The notes beneath the pieces are model-generated. The model made no database searches and was not told the origin of the DNA. It saw only the letters and a program-made list of their open reading frames with translations. A program made the translations under genes and the position numbers. From Catenuloplanes indicus (GTDB taxonomy: Bacteria; Actinomycetota; Actinomycetes; Mycobacteriales; Micromonosporaceae), in NCBI RefSeq assembly GCF_030813715.1, contig NZ_JAUSUZ010000001.1:4836001-4900000 (forward strand): a stretch of DNA of 64,000 nucleotides. The letters run 5' to 3'. Positions 33,182 to 40,401 of this stretch are shown piece by piece (position 1 is the first letter of the stretch; every line of letters begins with the position of its first letter).

Positions 33182-33382
33182 GGCTCCGAGCCTAGCCGCT
33201 ACCCCAGCGATCGCCCGCCACACCGCATCCCGGCCGCCTCGCCCTGCCGAACCCAGGCAACCGCAACCCGCACGTGCCGTCGCCGGCCATGGACTCACGG
33301 CCACGGTCGCGTACCGGCCGGGCGCTGCCGAGGCGGCTTGCGGCCGCGCATCCCGCAGCGGGCTTGCGGCCACGGATCCCGC

Positions 33383-33460
33383 GGGGAGGAGCGCCAGCGA
33401 CGACCGGTGCCCGCGGGAGCATGCGGAACCGGCGCCGCCGGAAGCGGGAAGAAGGCTTTC
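33383..33460 (-). repeat. Dispersed stop-adjacent repeat, copy D
   Basis: Minus strand: TTCCCGCTTCCGGCG (plus 33436-33450), 15 bases, GCTCCCGCGGGCA (33408-33420), then CCGGTCGTCGCTGGCGCTCC. It begins about 20 bases after the moaB stop. Immediately beyond it the words CTTGCGGCC and ATCCCGC occur twice in direct order. Confidence 0.7.
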
Positions 33461-33469
33461 TCGGTTTGG

Positions 33470-33940
33470 TCAGTGGTCGCCGCCGTGGAGTTGGTCGATG
33501 GCGTGCGGGAGCAGGGGGCCGAGGACGGCGAGGCCGTCGCGGGCGCCGCCGGTGGAGCCGGGCAGGTTGACGATGAGGGTGTGGCCGGCGACGCCGGCGA
33601 CGGCGCGGGAAAGGGCGGCGGCGGGGACCTTGTCGCGGCTGTGGGCGCGGATGGCCTCGGCGATGCCGGGGATCTCGTAGTCCAGGACGGCGCGGGTGAC
33701 GTCGGGGGTGCGGTCGGTGGGTGTGATGCCGGTGCCGCCGCTGGTCAGCACGAGTGAGACGCGGTCGGTGACGGCGGCACGCAGGGCGTCGGCGACCGGT
33801 GGGCCGTCGGGGACGACGATCGGGTCGGCGACGTCGCAGCCGAGGTCTCGCAGGCCGGCGACGAGGATCGGGCCGCTGGTGTCGGCGTAGACGCCGGCGG
33901 CGGCGCGGTTGGAGGCGACGATGACGCGGGCGGTGATCAC
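33470..33940 (-). CDS. moaB: Molybdopterin adenylyltransferase-type protein (MoaB/MogA)
   Basis: A 156-residue MogA/MoaB-fold protein that binds and adenylylates molybdopterin before metal insertion. [20 protein letters not shown] is the signature, with [16 protein letters not shown] and [18 protein letters not shown] after it. The ATG overlaps the moaC stop by four bases. It acts just upstream of MoeA in the pathway. MoaB and MogA names are used interchangeably for this form in actinobacteria. Confidence 0.94.
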   Translation of the reverse strand: MITARVIVASNRAAAGVYADTSGPILVAGLRDLGCDVADPIVVPDGPPVADALRAAVTDRVSLVLTSGGTGITPTDRTPDVTRAVLDYEIPGIAEAIRAHSRDKVPAAALSRAVAGVAGHTLIVNLPGSTGGARDGLAVLGPLLPHAIDQLHGGDH

Positions 33941-34428
33941 GGGCGGTCCTCCGGGCGGCTCCAGTCACCGGTCTTGCCGCCGGTCTTGGTGAGTACGCGG
34001 ACGTCGGAGATGACCGCGGCCGGGTCGACGGCCTTGACCATGTCGACCAGCGTGAGTCCGGCGACGGTGACCGCGGTGAGCGCCTCCATCTCGACGCCGG
34101 TGCGGTCGTTCGTGCGGACCGTGGCGGTGATCTCCACGGTGGACTCGCCGGGCGTCAGGTCGAGCACGACGCCGGTGAGTGCGATCGGGTGGCAGAGCGG
34201 CACCAGGTCGGGGGTGCGCTTGGCGCCCATGATGCCGGCGATGCGCGCGGTCGCGAGCGCATCGCCCTTCGGCAGGCCGTCGCGGCGGAGCAGCGTGACC
34301 ACCTCGGCGGTGGTGCGGAGCACTCCGGCGGCCACGGCGGTACGAGTGGTTACCGACTTCGCGGACACGTCGACCATCCGGGCGGCGCCGCTGGAATCGA
34401 CATGCGTCAGGTTTCGGGGATCGCTCAC
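33937..34428 (-). CDS. moaC: Cyclic pyranopterin monophosphate synthase MoaC
   Basis: A 163-residue enzyme that converts the MoaA product to cyclic pyranopterin monophosphate. [50 protein letters not shown] and [20 protein letters not shown] are the family blocks, and DMVKAVDP holds the catalytic lysine. First gene of a moaC-moaB pair. Confidence 0.97.
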   Translation of the reverse strand: MSDPRNLTHVDSSGAARMVDVSAKSVTTRTAVAAGVLRTTAEVVTLLRRDGLPKGDALATARIAGIMGAKRTPDLVPLCHPIALTGVVLDLTPGESTVEITATVRTNDRTGVEMEALTAVTVAGLTLVDMVKAVDPAAVISDVRVLTKTGGKTGDWSRPEDRP

Positions 34429-34747
34429 TCGGGCAGTTTATGAGCACGGCTGGTAGCGCCGCCCACGCGTGCGCCATGACCGCCTTTCCACGCGCCCGGA
34501 CGCGTTCACACGGCTCGAATTTGCGACACTGTCACTCGTTCGTGATCTGCCGTCAATTGTCGTGGACACCTACCCTGATCAGGGAAATTGCGGCCTGCAT
34601 GGCTCCCGGCGAGACGAGCGCGAAATGAATGCATTCTGTTGTCAAACGGTTTCTCTAAGTAATCAATAGCGTCTGCTTTAGCATTTACCGAAACGAGCGA
34701 CATTTCAATCTTTCGCAGTTTTCGCGTCGAATCTAGAGTCGTTCTCA

Positions 34748-34772
34748 GTCAAGCACTCGAGAGTGACTTGAC
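34748..34772. promoter_or_regulatory. Inverted repeat upstream of the GGDEF-EAL gene
   Basis: GTCAAG-CACTC (34748-34758) pairs with GAGTG-A-CTTGAC (34761-34772) with one bulged base and a two-base centre. It could be an operator. A TTGACG hexamer starts inside its right arm at 34768. Confidence 0.4.
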
Positions 34773-34824
34773 GAAGGCGCCGAAAGACTTTTGGAAATAG
34801 GAATTGCACCGTCGAGACGAAGGG

Positions 34825-34857
34825 ATGACCACAATGCGCGGCACCGAGTGGCTCTGA
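34825..34857 (+). CDS. Possible 10-residue leader peptide
   Basis: ATG ACC ACA ATG then six more codons and TGA encode MTTMRGTEWL. AAGGG lies directly before the first ATG and nine bases before the second, so ATG 34834 is also possible. The frame ends 81 bases before the GGDEF-EAL start. It is too short to prove and is offered only as a candidate upstream frame. Confidence 0.25.
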   Translation: MTTMRGTEWL

Positions 34858-34938
34858 TCCCCAATCCGATCCAGAACTAGGCCGGCGGACACGTTCCCAG
34901 TAGGCTGACCACTACGGTCCCCTGGAGCGAGGCGTCAG

Positions 34939-37446
34939 ATGATCGAGGCGACTACCAGCCATCGGGCTGACCAGCTGCTACGGCAGCTGGTCAGCCTTTT
35001 CACGCTGGCGGCCGTTCCGATATTGATCTGGGCGGGCTGGGCCGCGGCCCGCAATTCCGATCTTCCGGAATGGTGGCTGCCGATCGTGGCCACCGCGATG
35101 ATCGCCTTTACGGTCGATGTCGGCACCTCGATGATCCGCATCCGGAGCGCGATCGTCTCGTACAACTGGTCCGAGACCGGCATTCTTTTGACCATCGCGT
35201 TTCTGCCGCCGCATTGGGCACTGCTGTGCCTGGCGGCGGGCACCGCGCTGCCGAAGGTCCGGCGGCGGATCCGGCTCGACAAGATCGCATTCAACACCGC
35301 CAAGGCCGTGCTCACCGCCGGCCTCGCGCTGGCCGTCACCACGCTGATCTTCGGGCCGCTGCACGGCGATCACCTGCCGATTCCGCAGCAGCTGGCCGCG
35401 CTGGTCGTCGCGGGCGCGGTGCTGATCGTGACGGACGACCTGCTCGCCATGCCGGTGCTCGCGCTGGCCACCGGCGGCACGCTGCGCCAGCTGGTGCTCG
35501 GCGACTGGCCGATCCGCCTGCTCACGCTGATCGTCAAGATCGCGGCGGCGCTCGCGGCCGCGGCCACCTGGCGCGTCGACCCACCGTGGACGCTCATCGT
35601 CGCGGCCGTCGCGGTCGTCGTCCAGCTGCTCTACCAGAACCGCATGCGCACCCGCGAGGAACGGAAGGCCTGGCAGCGGCTAGCCACCGTCACCGAGGCG
35701 CTCAACGACACCGACCTGACCCGGGTGCTGCACACCGCGGTCGTCCGGGCCGAGCCGCTCTTCTCCGCGAACGAGATCGAGGTCGCGCTCGGTGGCCGGC
35801 TCGTACGCGGCCGCGGCGAGAGCGTGGTCTTCGACGGCGCGCCGGACGACGCGCCCCGGCCGGAGCGGCAGGTGTTCGCGATGCCGCTGCTCGGCTCCGG
35901 CGCCGGCGGCGAGATCGGCGTGCTCCGGCTGCGGTTTCACTCCGAGGTACGGCTGTCCGAGCGCGAGCAGTACACGTTGCGCACGTTCGCGTCCGCGCTC
36001 GCCACCGCGATCCGCAACGCCACGGCGTACCAGGAACTGATGAGCGTCGCGGCCTCGCACGCCCAGGAGGCCACCCACGACCAGCTCACCGGCCTGCTCA
36101 ACCGGCGCGCGCTGCTCGACCGCGGCGCCCGCCACCTGCAGGAGCCGCACCAGGACGGCCTCACCGCCATGCTGCTGGTCGACCTCAACCACTTCAAGGA
36201 GGTCAACGACACGCTCGGGCACACCGCGGGCGACGCGGTGCTGACCGAGGTCGCGCGACGACTGGAGGCGGCGGCGCACCCGGGCGACATCGTGGCCCGG
36301 CTCGGCGGCGACGAGTTCGCGGTGCTGCTCCGCGGCCTGTCCGCGCCCGCGGTCGCGATGCACCGGGCCGAGGTCCTGCTGGACACGCTGCACCACCCGT
36401 TCATGGCCGAGGGCATGCAGCTGCGCGTCGAGGCCAGCGGCGGCATCGCGGTCGCGCCCGGCCGGGGTGGCATGACCGAATTGCTGCGCCGCGCGGACGT
36501 CGCCATGTACCAGGCGAAACGCGGTGGCGAGCGGATCGCGACGTACAGCCGCGTGAAGGACACCGCGGACATCGCACGGCTGGCGCTCGGCGGCGACCTG
36601 ACCCGAGCGGTCGAGGAGGAGGAGTTCGCGGTCAACTTTCAGCCGATCCTCGATCTCGGCACCGGCGAGGTCGTCGCGGCGGAGGCGCTGTCCCGCTGGC
36701 ATCACCCGGTCCGCGGCCACCTCGACCCGCTGCGGTTCCTGGAGACCGTGGAACGGTCCGGGCTGCTGCCCGCGTTCACCGACACGGTGCTGGAGAAGTC
36801 GCTCGGCGCGGTCACCGCGCTGCGCGACGCCGGGTACGACCTGCCGGTGGCGGTCAACGTGTCGCCGCGCAGCCTGCTCGACCCGGGCTTCCCGGCGCTG
36901 GTCGCGGCGCGGCTGGCCACCCACGACGTGCCCGCGGACCGGCTGGTGCTGGAGCTGACCGAGACGCTGGCGCTCAGCCAGCTCGCCGTGGTCGACCGGG
37001 TCCTGCACGAGCTGCGCGACACCGGCGTACGGCTCGCGCTCGACGACTTCGGCACCGGGTACAGCTCGCTCGCCGCCGTGCCGCGGATACCGGTCCAAGA
37101 AATCAAGATCGATCGGCGGTTCGTGGCCGCCATGGACGGCTCGCCCGAGGCCGCCGCGGTCGTGCGCGCCACCGTCGAGCTCGGGCGCAGCCTAGACCTG
37201 CTGGTGGTGGCCGAGGGCGTGGAGAGCCCGGCCCAGCGCAAGGCGCTCTGGGAGCTCGGCTGCGGCGCCGGCCAGGGCCACCTGTTCGCCCGCTCGATGC
37301 CGGTCGGCACGCTGCTCGGCGCCCTCCGCCAGGGGTCCGCCAACCGGCCCGGCCACCTGGCGCCGTCGCTGCACGACACGGGCGCGGTCGTTCGGCTCGC
37401 CACCGGCCGCCGGGTCCGCAGCCGTCTGCCACACTTGCCCGCGTGA
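34939..37446 (+). CDS. Membrane-bound GGDEF-EAL cyclic-di-GMP enzyme
   Basis: An 835-residue protein. The N-terminal 225 residues form about six to seven membrane helices (for example LFTLAAVPILIWAGWAAA). A GAF-like or linker region follows (about 235-370), then GGDEF with intact RLGGDEFAVLL (about residue 454), then EAL with intact AEALSRWHHP (about 581), NVSPRSLL, DDFGTGYSSL, KIDRRFV and VAEGVES. Both catalytic sites look functional, so it could make or break c-di-GMP depending on signal. A long low-GC leader precedes it. Its TGA overlaps the GTG of fluC by four bases, an unusual coupling of c-di-GMP turnover with fluoride export. Confidence 0.93.
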   Translation: MIEATTSHRADQLLRQLVSLFTLAAVPILIWAGWAAARNSDLPEWWLPIVATAMIAFTVDVGTSMIRIRSAIVSYNWSETGILLTIAFLPPHWALLCLAAGTALPKVRRRIRLDKIAFNTAKAVLTAGLALAVTTLIFGPLHGDHLPIPQQLAALVVAGAVLIVTDDLLAMPVLALATGGTLRQLVLGDWPIRLLTLIVKIAAALAAAATWRVDPPWTLIVAAVAVVVQLLYQNRMRTREERKAWQRLATVTEALNDTDLTRVLHTAVVRAEPLFSANEIEVALGGRLVRGRGESVVFDGAPDDAPRPERQVFAMPLLGSGAGGEIGVLRLRFHSEVRLSEREQYTLRTFASALATAIRNATAYQELMSVAASHAQEATHDQLTGLLNRRALLDRGARHLQEPHQDGLTAMLLVDLNHFKEVNDTLGHTAGDAVLTEVARRLEAAAHPGDIVARLGGDEFAVLLRGLSAPAVAMHRAEVLLDTLHHPFMAEGMQLRVEASGGIAVAPGRGGMTELLRRADVAMYQAKRGGERIATYSRVKDTADIARLALGGDLTRAVEEEEFAVNFQPILDLGTGEVVAAEALSRWHHPVRGHLDPLRFLETVERSGLLPAFTDTVLEKSLGAVTALRDAGYDLPVAVNVSPRSLLDPGFPALVAARLATHDVPADRLVLELTETLALSQLAVVDRVLHELRDTGVRLALDDFGTGYSSLAAVPRIPVQEIKIDRRFVAAMDGSPEAAAVVRATVELGRSLDLLVVAEGVESPAQRKALWELGCGAGQGHLFARSMPVGTLLGALRQGSANRPGHLAPSLHDTGAVVRLATGRRVRSRLPHLPA

Positions 37447-37823
37447 TCACAACCGGGTGGCCGGTCATCGGTGCGGTGGCCGCGGGCGGCGCGCTCGGCG
37501 CCGCCGCCCGGTACGCCGCGACGGCCGCCGCGCCCGGGCCGTGGACCACCGTGGCGATCAACGTGGCCGGGTGCCTCGCGATGGGCGCGTTCCTGGCCCG
37601 GATCGAGGACCGGCCGGGTACGCATCCGCTGCTGCGGCCGTTCGTGGCGACCGGTGTGCTCGGCGGGTTCACGACGTTCTCCGCGTTCGCGGTGCAGACG
37701 CTGGGGCTGGGCGACCGGCCGCTGCTCGCCGCGGGCTATCTGGCCGCCACGGTGGCCGGTTCGCTCGGCGCGGTCCGGCTCGGCCATCGGCTGGGGCGCG
37801 GTGTCAAGGAGAATCCGGCATGA
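37443..37823 (+). CDS. crcB: Fluoride channel FluC (CrcB), first subunit
   Basis: A 126-residue protein with four hydrophobic segments. The family landmarks are GGALGAAARYAAT, TVAINVAGCLAMGAFLA (the Asn-lined pore helix) and GVLGGFTTFSAFAVQTLGL (the Phe/Thr fluoride track). GTG 37443 overlaps the upstream stop. With the next gene it forms a pair typical of actinobacteria, where two different subunits build the antiparallel dimer that exports fluoride. Confidence 0.93.
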   Translation: MITTGWPVIGAVAAGGALGAAARYAATAAAPGPWTTVAINVAGCLAMGAFLARIEDRPGTHPLLRPFVATGVLGGFTTFSAFAVQTLGLGDRPLLAAGYLAATVAGSLGAVRLGHRLGRGVKENPA

Positions 37824-38158
37824 TCACATTTGGGCTGGTGCTGCTCGGCGGCGCGGCCGGCGCGGTGGCGCGGTCGCTGCTCGACTCGGCCGCGGCGGCG
37901 CGGTTCGGGCGGCGCCTGCCGTGGGGCATCCTGGCCGCGAACGTGCTCGGCTCGCTGCTGCTCGGTCTGCTGCACGGCACCGCGCCGGCCTGGGTGATCG
38001 CGCTGGCCGGGACCGGTTTCTGCGGCGCGCTGACCACCTGGTCCACGCTCGCGGCGGACACCGTCCGGCTGCCGCGCGCGCTCGGCGTACAGAATCTGGC
38101 GTTGAATCTGGTTCTGGGTCTTTCGGCCGCCGGGCTGGGCTGGTGGCTCGCGCCGTAG
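37820..38158 (+). CDS. crcB: Fluoride channel FluC (CrcB), second subunit
   Basis: A 112-residue, four-helix protein: LGGAAGAVARSLLDS, WGILAANVLGSLLLGLLHG and GTGFCGALTTWSTLAADTV, where the usual TFSTF track is TTWST. ATG 37820 overlaps the first subunit's stop by four bases. No fluoride riboswitch is visible before the pair. Confidence 0.92.
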   Translation: MITFGLVLLGGAAGAVARSLLDSAAAARFGRRLPWGILAANVLGSLLLGLLHGTAPAWVIALAGTGFCGALTTWSTLAADTVRLPRALGVQNLALNLVLGLSAAGLGWWLAP

Positions 38159-38195
38159 GCGCACGATGCGTGACCGGCCGGGGTACCGTCGACGC

Positions 38196-38612
38196 ATGCA
38201 GATGACCTGTCCAAAGTGCCACGGCCAGATGCGGCAGTACGAACGCAGCGGCGTCACCATCGACCAGTGCGGCGAGTGCCGGGGGATCTTCCTGGACCGC
38301 GGCGAGCTGGAGAAACTCTTCGAAGCCGAGCAGAACTGGAACCGGAGCAACCCGCAGGGCGCCCGCCCTGCGGCTGTCCCGCCGCCTCCGCCGCCCGCCG
38401 GTTACCCGCCGGCCGCGCCGGGTCACGGTGGTGGGTACGCGCCTCCGCCTCCGCCCCCGCCGGTCCAGCACGGCTACCCGGCCGCGACCCCGGCGTACGG
38501 GCACGGGGCACCCGCCTACGGCCACGGCGGCGGGTACCACGGGCACTACCGGCACCACGGGCACTACCGGAACAAGCGACACCGCGGTTTCCTGGGCGAG
38601 CTCTTCGACTAG
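38196..38612 (+). CDS. TFIIB-type zinc-ribbon protein with Pro/His/Gly/Tyr-rich tail
   Basis: A 138-residue protein. The N-terminal zinc ribbon MTCPKCHGQMRQY...IDQCGECRGIFLDRGELEKL is the zf-TFIIB family core. The remainder is a Pro-rich then His/Gly/Tyr-rich tail (GGGYHGHYRHHGHYRNKRHR), which could bind metal. No Shine-Dalgarno precedes ATG 38196; TACCGT six bases upstream suggests a leaderless message. It converges on dnaB. Function unknown. Confidence 0.82.
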   Translation: MQMTCPKCHGQMRQYERSGVTIDQCGECRGIFLDRGELEKLFEAEQNWNRSNPQGARPAAVPPPPPPAGYPPAAPGHGGGYAPPPPPPPVQHGYPAATPAYGHGAPAYGHGGGYHGHYRHHGHYRNKRHRGFLGELFD

Positions 38613-38624
38613 GACCTCGGTGAG

Positions 38625-38659
38625 GTAGGGCCGTCTCGCCGGGGTGGCGGCGGCCCTAC
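38625..38659. terminator. Bidirectional hairpin between the zinc-ribbon gene and dnaB
   Basis: GTAGGGCCG (38625-38633) pairs perfectly with CGGCCCTAC (38651-38659), with CGCC/GGCG pairing inside. The right arm contains the dnaB stop codon, so the hairpin could end both convergent messages. Confidence 0.6.
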
Positions 38660-40110
38660 ATCGCCATGTCCACGAACCGCGACAGGTGCAGCTGCGCCGC
38701 GACCGTGACCGTGTCCGTCGGGCCGTTACGGTGCTTGGCCACGATGAAGTCGGCCTCGCCCGCGCGCGGCGACTCCTTGTCGTAGTAGTCGTCCCGGTGC
38801 AGCAGGATCACGACGTCGGCGTCCTGCTCGATCGATCCACTCTCACGGAGGTCGGACAGCTGCGGCCGCTTGTCGGTGCGCTGCTCGGGACCACGGTTCA
38901 GCTGGGACACCGCGATGACCGGCGCCTCGACCTCCTTGGCCAGCAGCTTCAGGCCACGGGACAGCTCCGCGACCTCCTGCTGACGGCTCTCGGTGCGGCC
39001 CGGCGACGACATCAGCTGCAGATAGTCGACCACGATCAGCTTGAGGTCGTGCCGCTGCTTGAGCCGCCGCGCCTTGGCCCGGATCTCCATCAGGTTCATG
39101 CTCGGCGTGTCGTCCACGAACAGCGGTGCTTCGCTGATCTCGCCCATGCAGCGCGCCAGCTTCGTCCAGTCGTCGTCGGAGAGCTGCCCGGAGCGCAGCA
39201 CGTGCAGCGGCACCCGCGCCTCCGCCGACAGCAGACGCATCACGATCTCGATCTTGCTCATTTCCAGCGAGAAGATAGCGCTGGCCTGGTTCGCCCGGAT
39301 CGCCGCGTTTCTGGCGAAGTCCATGCTGGCCGTCGACTTCCCCAGGCCGGGCCGGCCAGCAACAATGATCAACTGCCCGGCGTGCAGGCCGTTCAGCAGC
39401 CGGTCGAGGTCGGCGAAGCCGGTGGGTACGCCGGTCATCATGCCGGCCTGCGCGCCGATCGCCTCGATCTCGTCCAGCGTGGGCTGAAGCATCTCGCCGA
39501 GGCTGGCGAAGTCCTCGTTGACGCGCTTCTCGGTGATCTCGTAGACGGCCTGCTGGGCCAGGTCGACGATGTCGTCGACGTCGCGGCCACTGCCGGCCGC
39601 GGCGCCGTAGCCGAGCTGGACGATGCGGGTGCCGGCCTCGACCAGGCGGCGCAGGACCGCACGCTCGGCCACGATGCGGGCGTAGTACGACGAGTTCGCG
39701 GCGGTCGGGACGCTGGCGATCAGCGTGTGCAGGTAGGGGGCGCCGCCGATGCGGGCCAGATCGCCGGCGTCGTTGAGCAGTGCGGCGACCGTGATGGCGT
39801 CGGCAGGCTCGCCGCGGCCGTACAGGTCAGTGATGGCGTCGAAGATCGTCGCGTGGATCGGCCGGTAGAAGTCGCCGTGCTTGAGGATCTCCACGACGTC
39901 GGCGACCGCGTCCTTGGACAGCAGCATGCCGCCGAGCACGCACTGCTCCGCGGCCATGTCCTGCGGCGGGGTGCGGTCCAGGCCGCCGCCACCGCCCTCG
40001 CCGTCGCGTGGCGGGCCGTCGAACTTCCGGTCCTTCTGGCGGCGCGGGCGGTCGTCCCCGGAGTCGTCGGGGGAGAACGAGCCGGGCCGCACGTCGTCGG
40101 TAATCGACAT
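38656..40110 (-). CDS. dnaB: Replicative DNA helicase DnaB
   Basis: A 484-residue hexameric fork helicase. The N-terminal DnaB domain starts at about residue 50 (PQDMAAEQCVLGGMLLSKDA) after a charged disordered leader. The C-terminal RecA-like domain has Walker A VAGRPGLGKSTASMDFARN, Walker B KLIVVDYLQLMSS, LNRGPEQRTDKRPQLSDLRE and the C-terminal DADVVILLHRDDYYD. No intein interrupts the Walker motif, unlike some mycobacterial copies. GAGGGGG precedes the ATG. It lies next to the rplI operon in conserved order, and DnaA-box-like sites lie upstream. Confidence 0.97.
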   Translation of the reverse strand: MSITDDVRPGSFSPDDSGDDRPRRQKDRKFDGPPRDGEGGGGGLDRTPPQDMAAEQCVLGGMLLSKDAVADVVEILKHGDFYRPIHATIFDAITDLYGRGEPADAITVAALLNDAGDLARIGGAPYLHTLIASVPTAANSSYYARIVAERAVLRRLVEAGTRIVQLGYGAAAGSGRDVDDIVDLAQQAVYEITEKRVNEDFASLGEMLQPTLDEIEAIGAQAGMMTGVPTGFADLDRLLNGLHAGQLIIVAGRPGLGKSTASMDFARNAAIRANQASAIFSLEMSKIEIVMRLLSAEARVPLHVLRSGQLSDDDWTKLARCMGEISEAPLFVDDTPSMNLMEIRAKARRLKQRHDLKLIVVDYLQLMSSPGRTESRQQEVAELSRGLKLLAKEVEAPVIAVSQLNRGPEQRTDKRPQLSDLRESGSIEQDADVVILLHRDDYYDKESPRAGEADFIVAKHRNGPTDTVTVAAQLHLSRFVDMAM

Positions 40111-40291
40111 CGCGCCCCCTCAGTCGAACATACGTACTATCCCGCATCGAACAGGGCGCCGACAACCGGAACGCCGGTAACCGGAGCGGCCGACAGGCAC
40201 ATCGGCAGACACACCCACGGGTAGAGCGATCACACTACGAACACCCAGGGCTCAGCCCCAAACGGGTCGGTGGACGAGCCTGGGTATTACC

Positions 40292-40344
40292 TGTGGACAT
40301 CAGGCCGCACGCTGTGCGCATCCCTGTGGATAACCTGTGCACAA
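40292..40344. promoter_or_regulatory. Cluster of DnaA-box-like sites between dnaB and the divergent gene
   Basis: TGTGGACAT (40292-40300), TGTGGATAA (40325-40333, exact inverse of TTATCCACA) and TGTGCACAA (40336-40344) lie within 53 bases in one orientation. The dnaB upstream region (40111-40401) holds nothing else I can name. Confidence 0.5.
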
Positions 40345-40401
40345 CTAAGTGGATCACGTCACACAAACGCCTCTGAGCAGGCGAAACTTTGTCCCCAGCA
40401 T

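Larger units (their letters stand above)
34429..34938 (+). other. Long, lower-GC regulatory-looking region before the GGDEF-EAL gene
   Basis: No convincing gene of normal size lies in these 510 bases. From about 34510 to 34850 the base composition drops clearly below the neighbourhood. It holds a hairpin at 34748-34772 and a very short frame at 34825-34857. It must include promoters for moaC (minus) and for the c-di-GMP gene (plus). A 66-codon frame from 34469 has no family signature and I do not call it. Confidence 0.55.

Noticed and set aside
32078-33757. Long plus-strand frame antisense to moeA and moaB
   Set aside because: It is the low-complexity complement of well-conserved Moa proteins; no start site or motif supports it.
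34469-34669. 66-codon frame in the gap before the GGDEF-EAL gene
   Set aside because: No ribosome site of note, no family resemblance, and its codons lack the strong third-position GC bias of real genes here.
35070-37442. Very long open frame on the plus strand overlapping the GGDEF-EAL gene
   Set aside because: Its sequence is Arg/Ala/Gly-rich shadow of the real frame, with no motif; only the last part from 37443, fluC, is genuine.
38656-40110. Intein in DnaB
   Set aside because: The Walker A region is continuous and the protein has normal length.
40292-40344. Chromosomal origin of replication
   Set aside because: Only three box-like sites, no AT-rich unwinding region of useful size, and no dnaA, dnaN or gyrase genes beside it.
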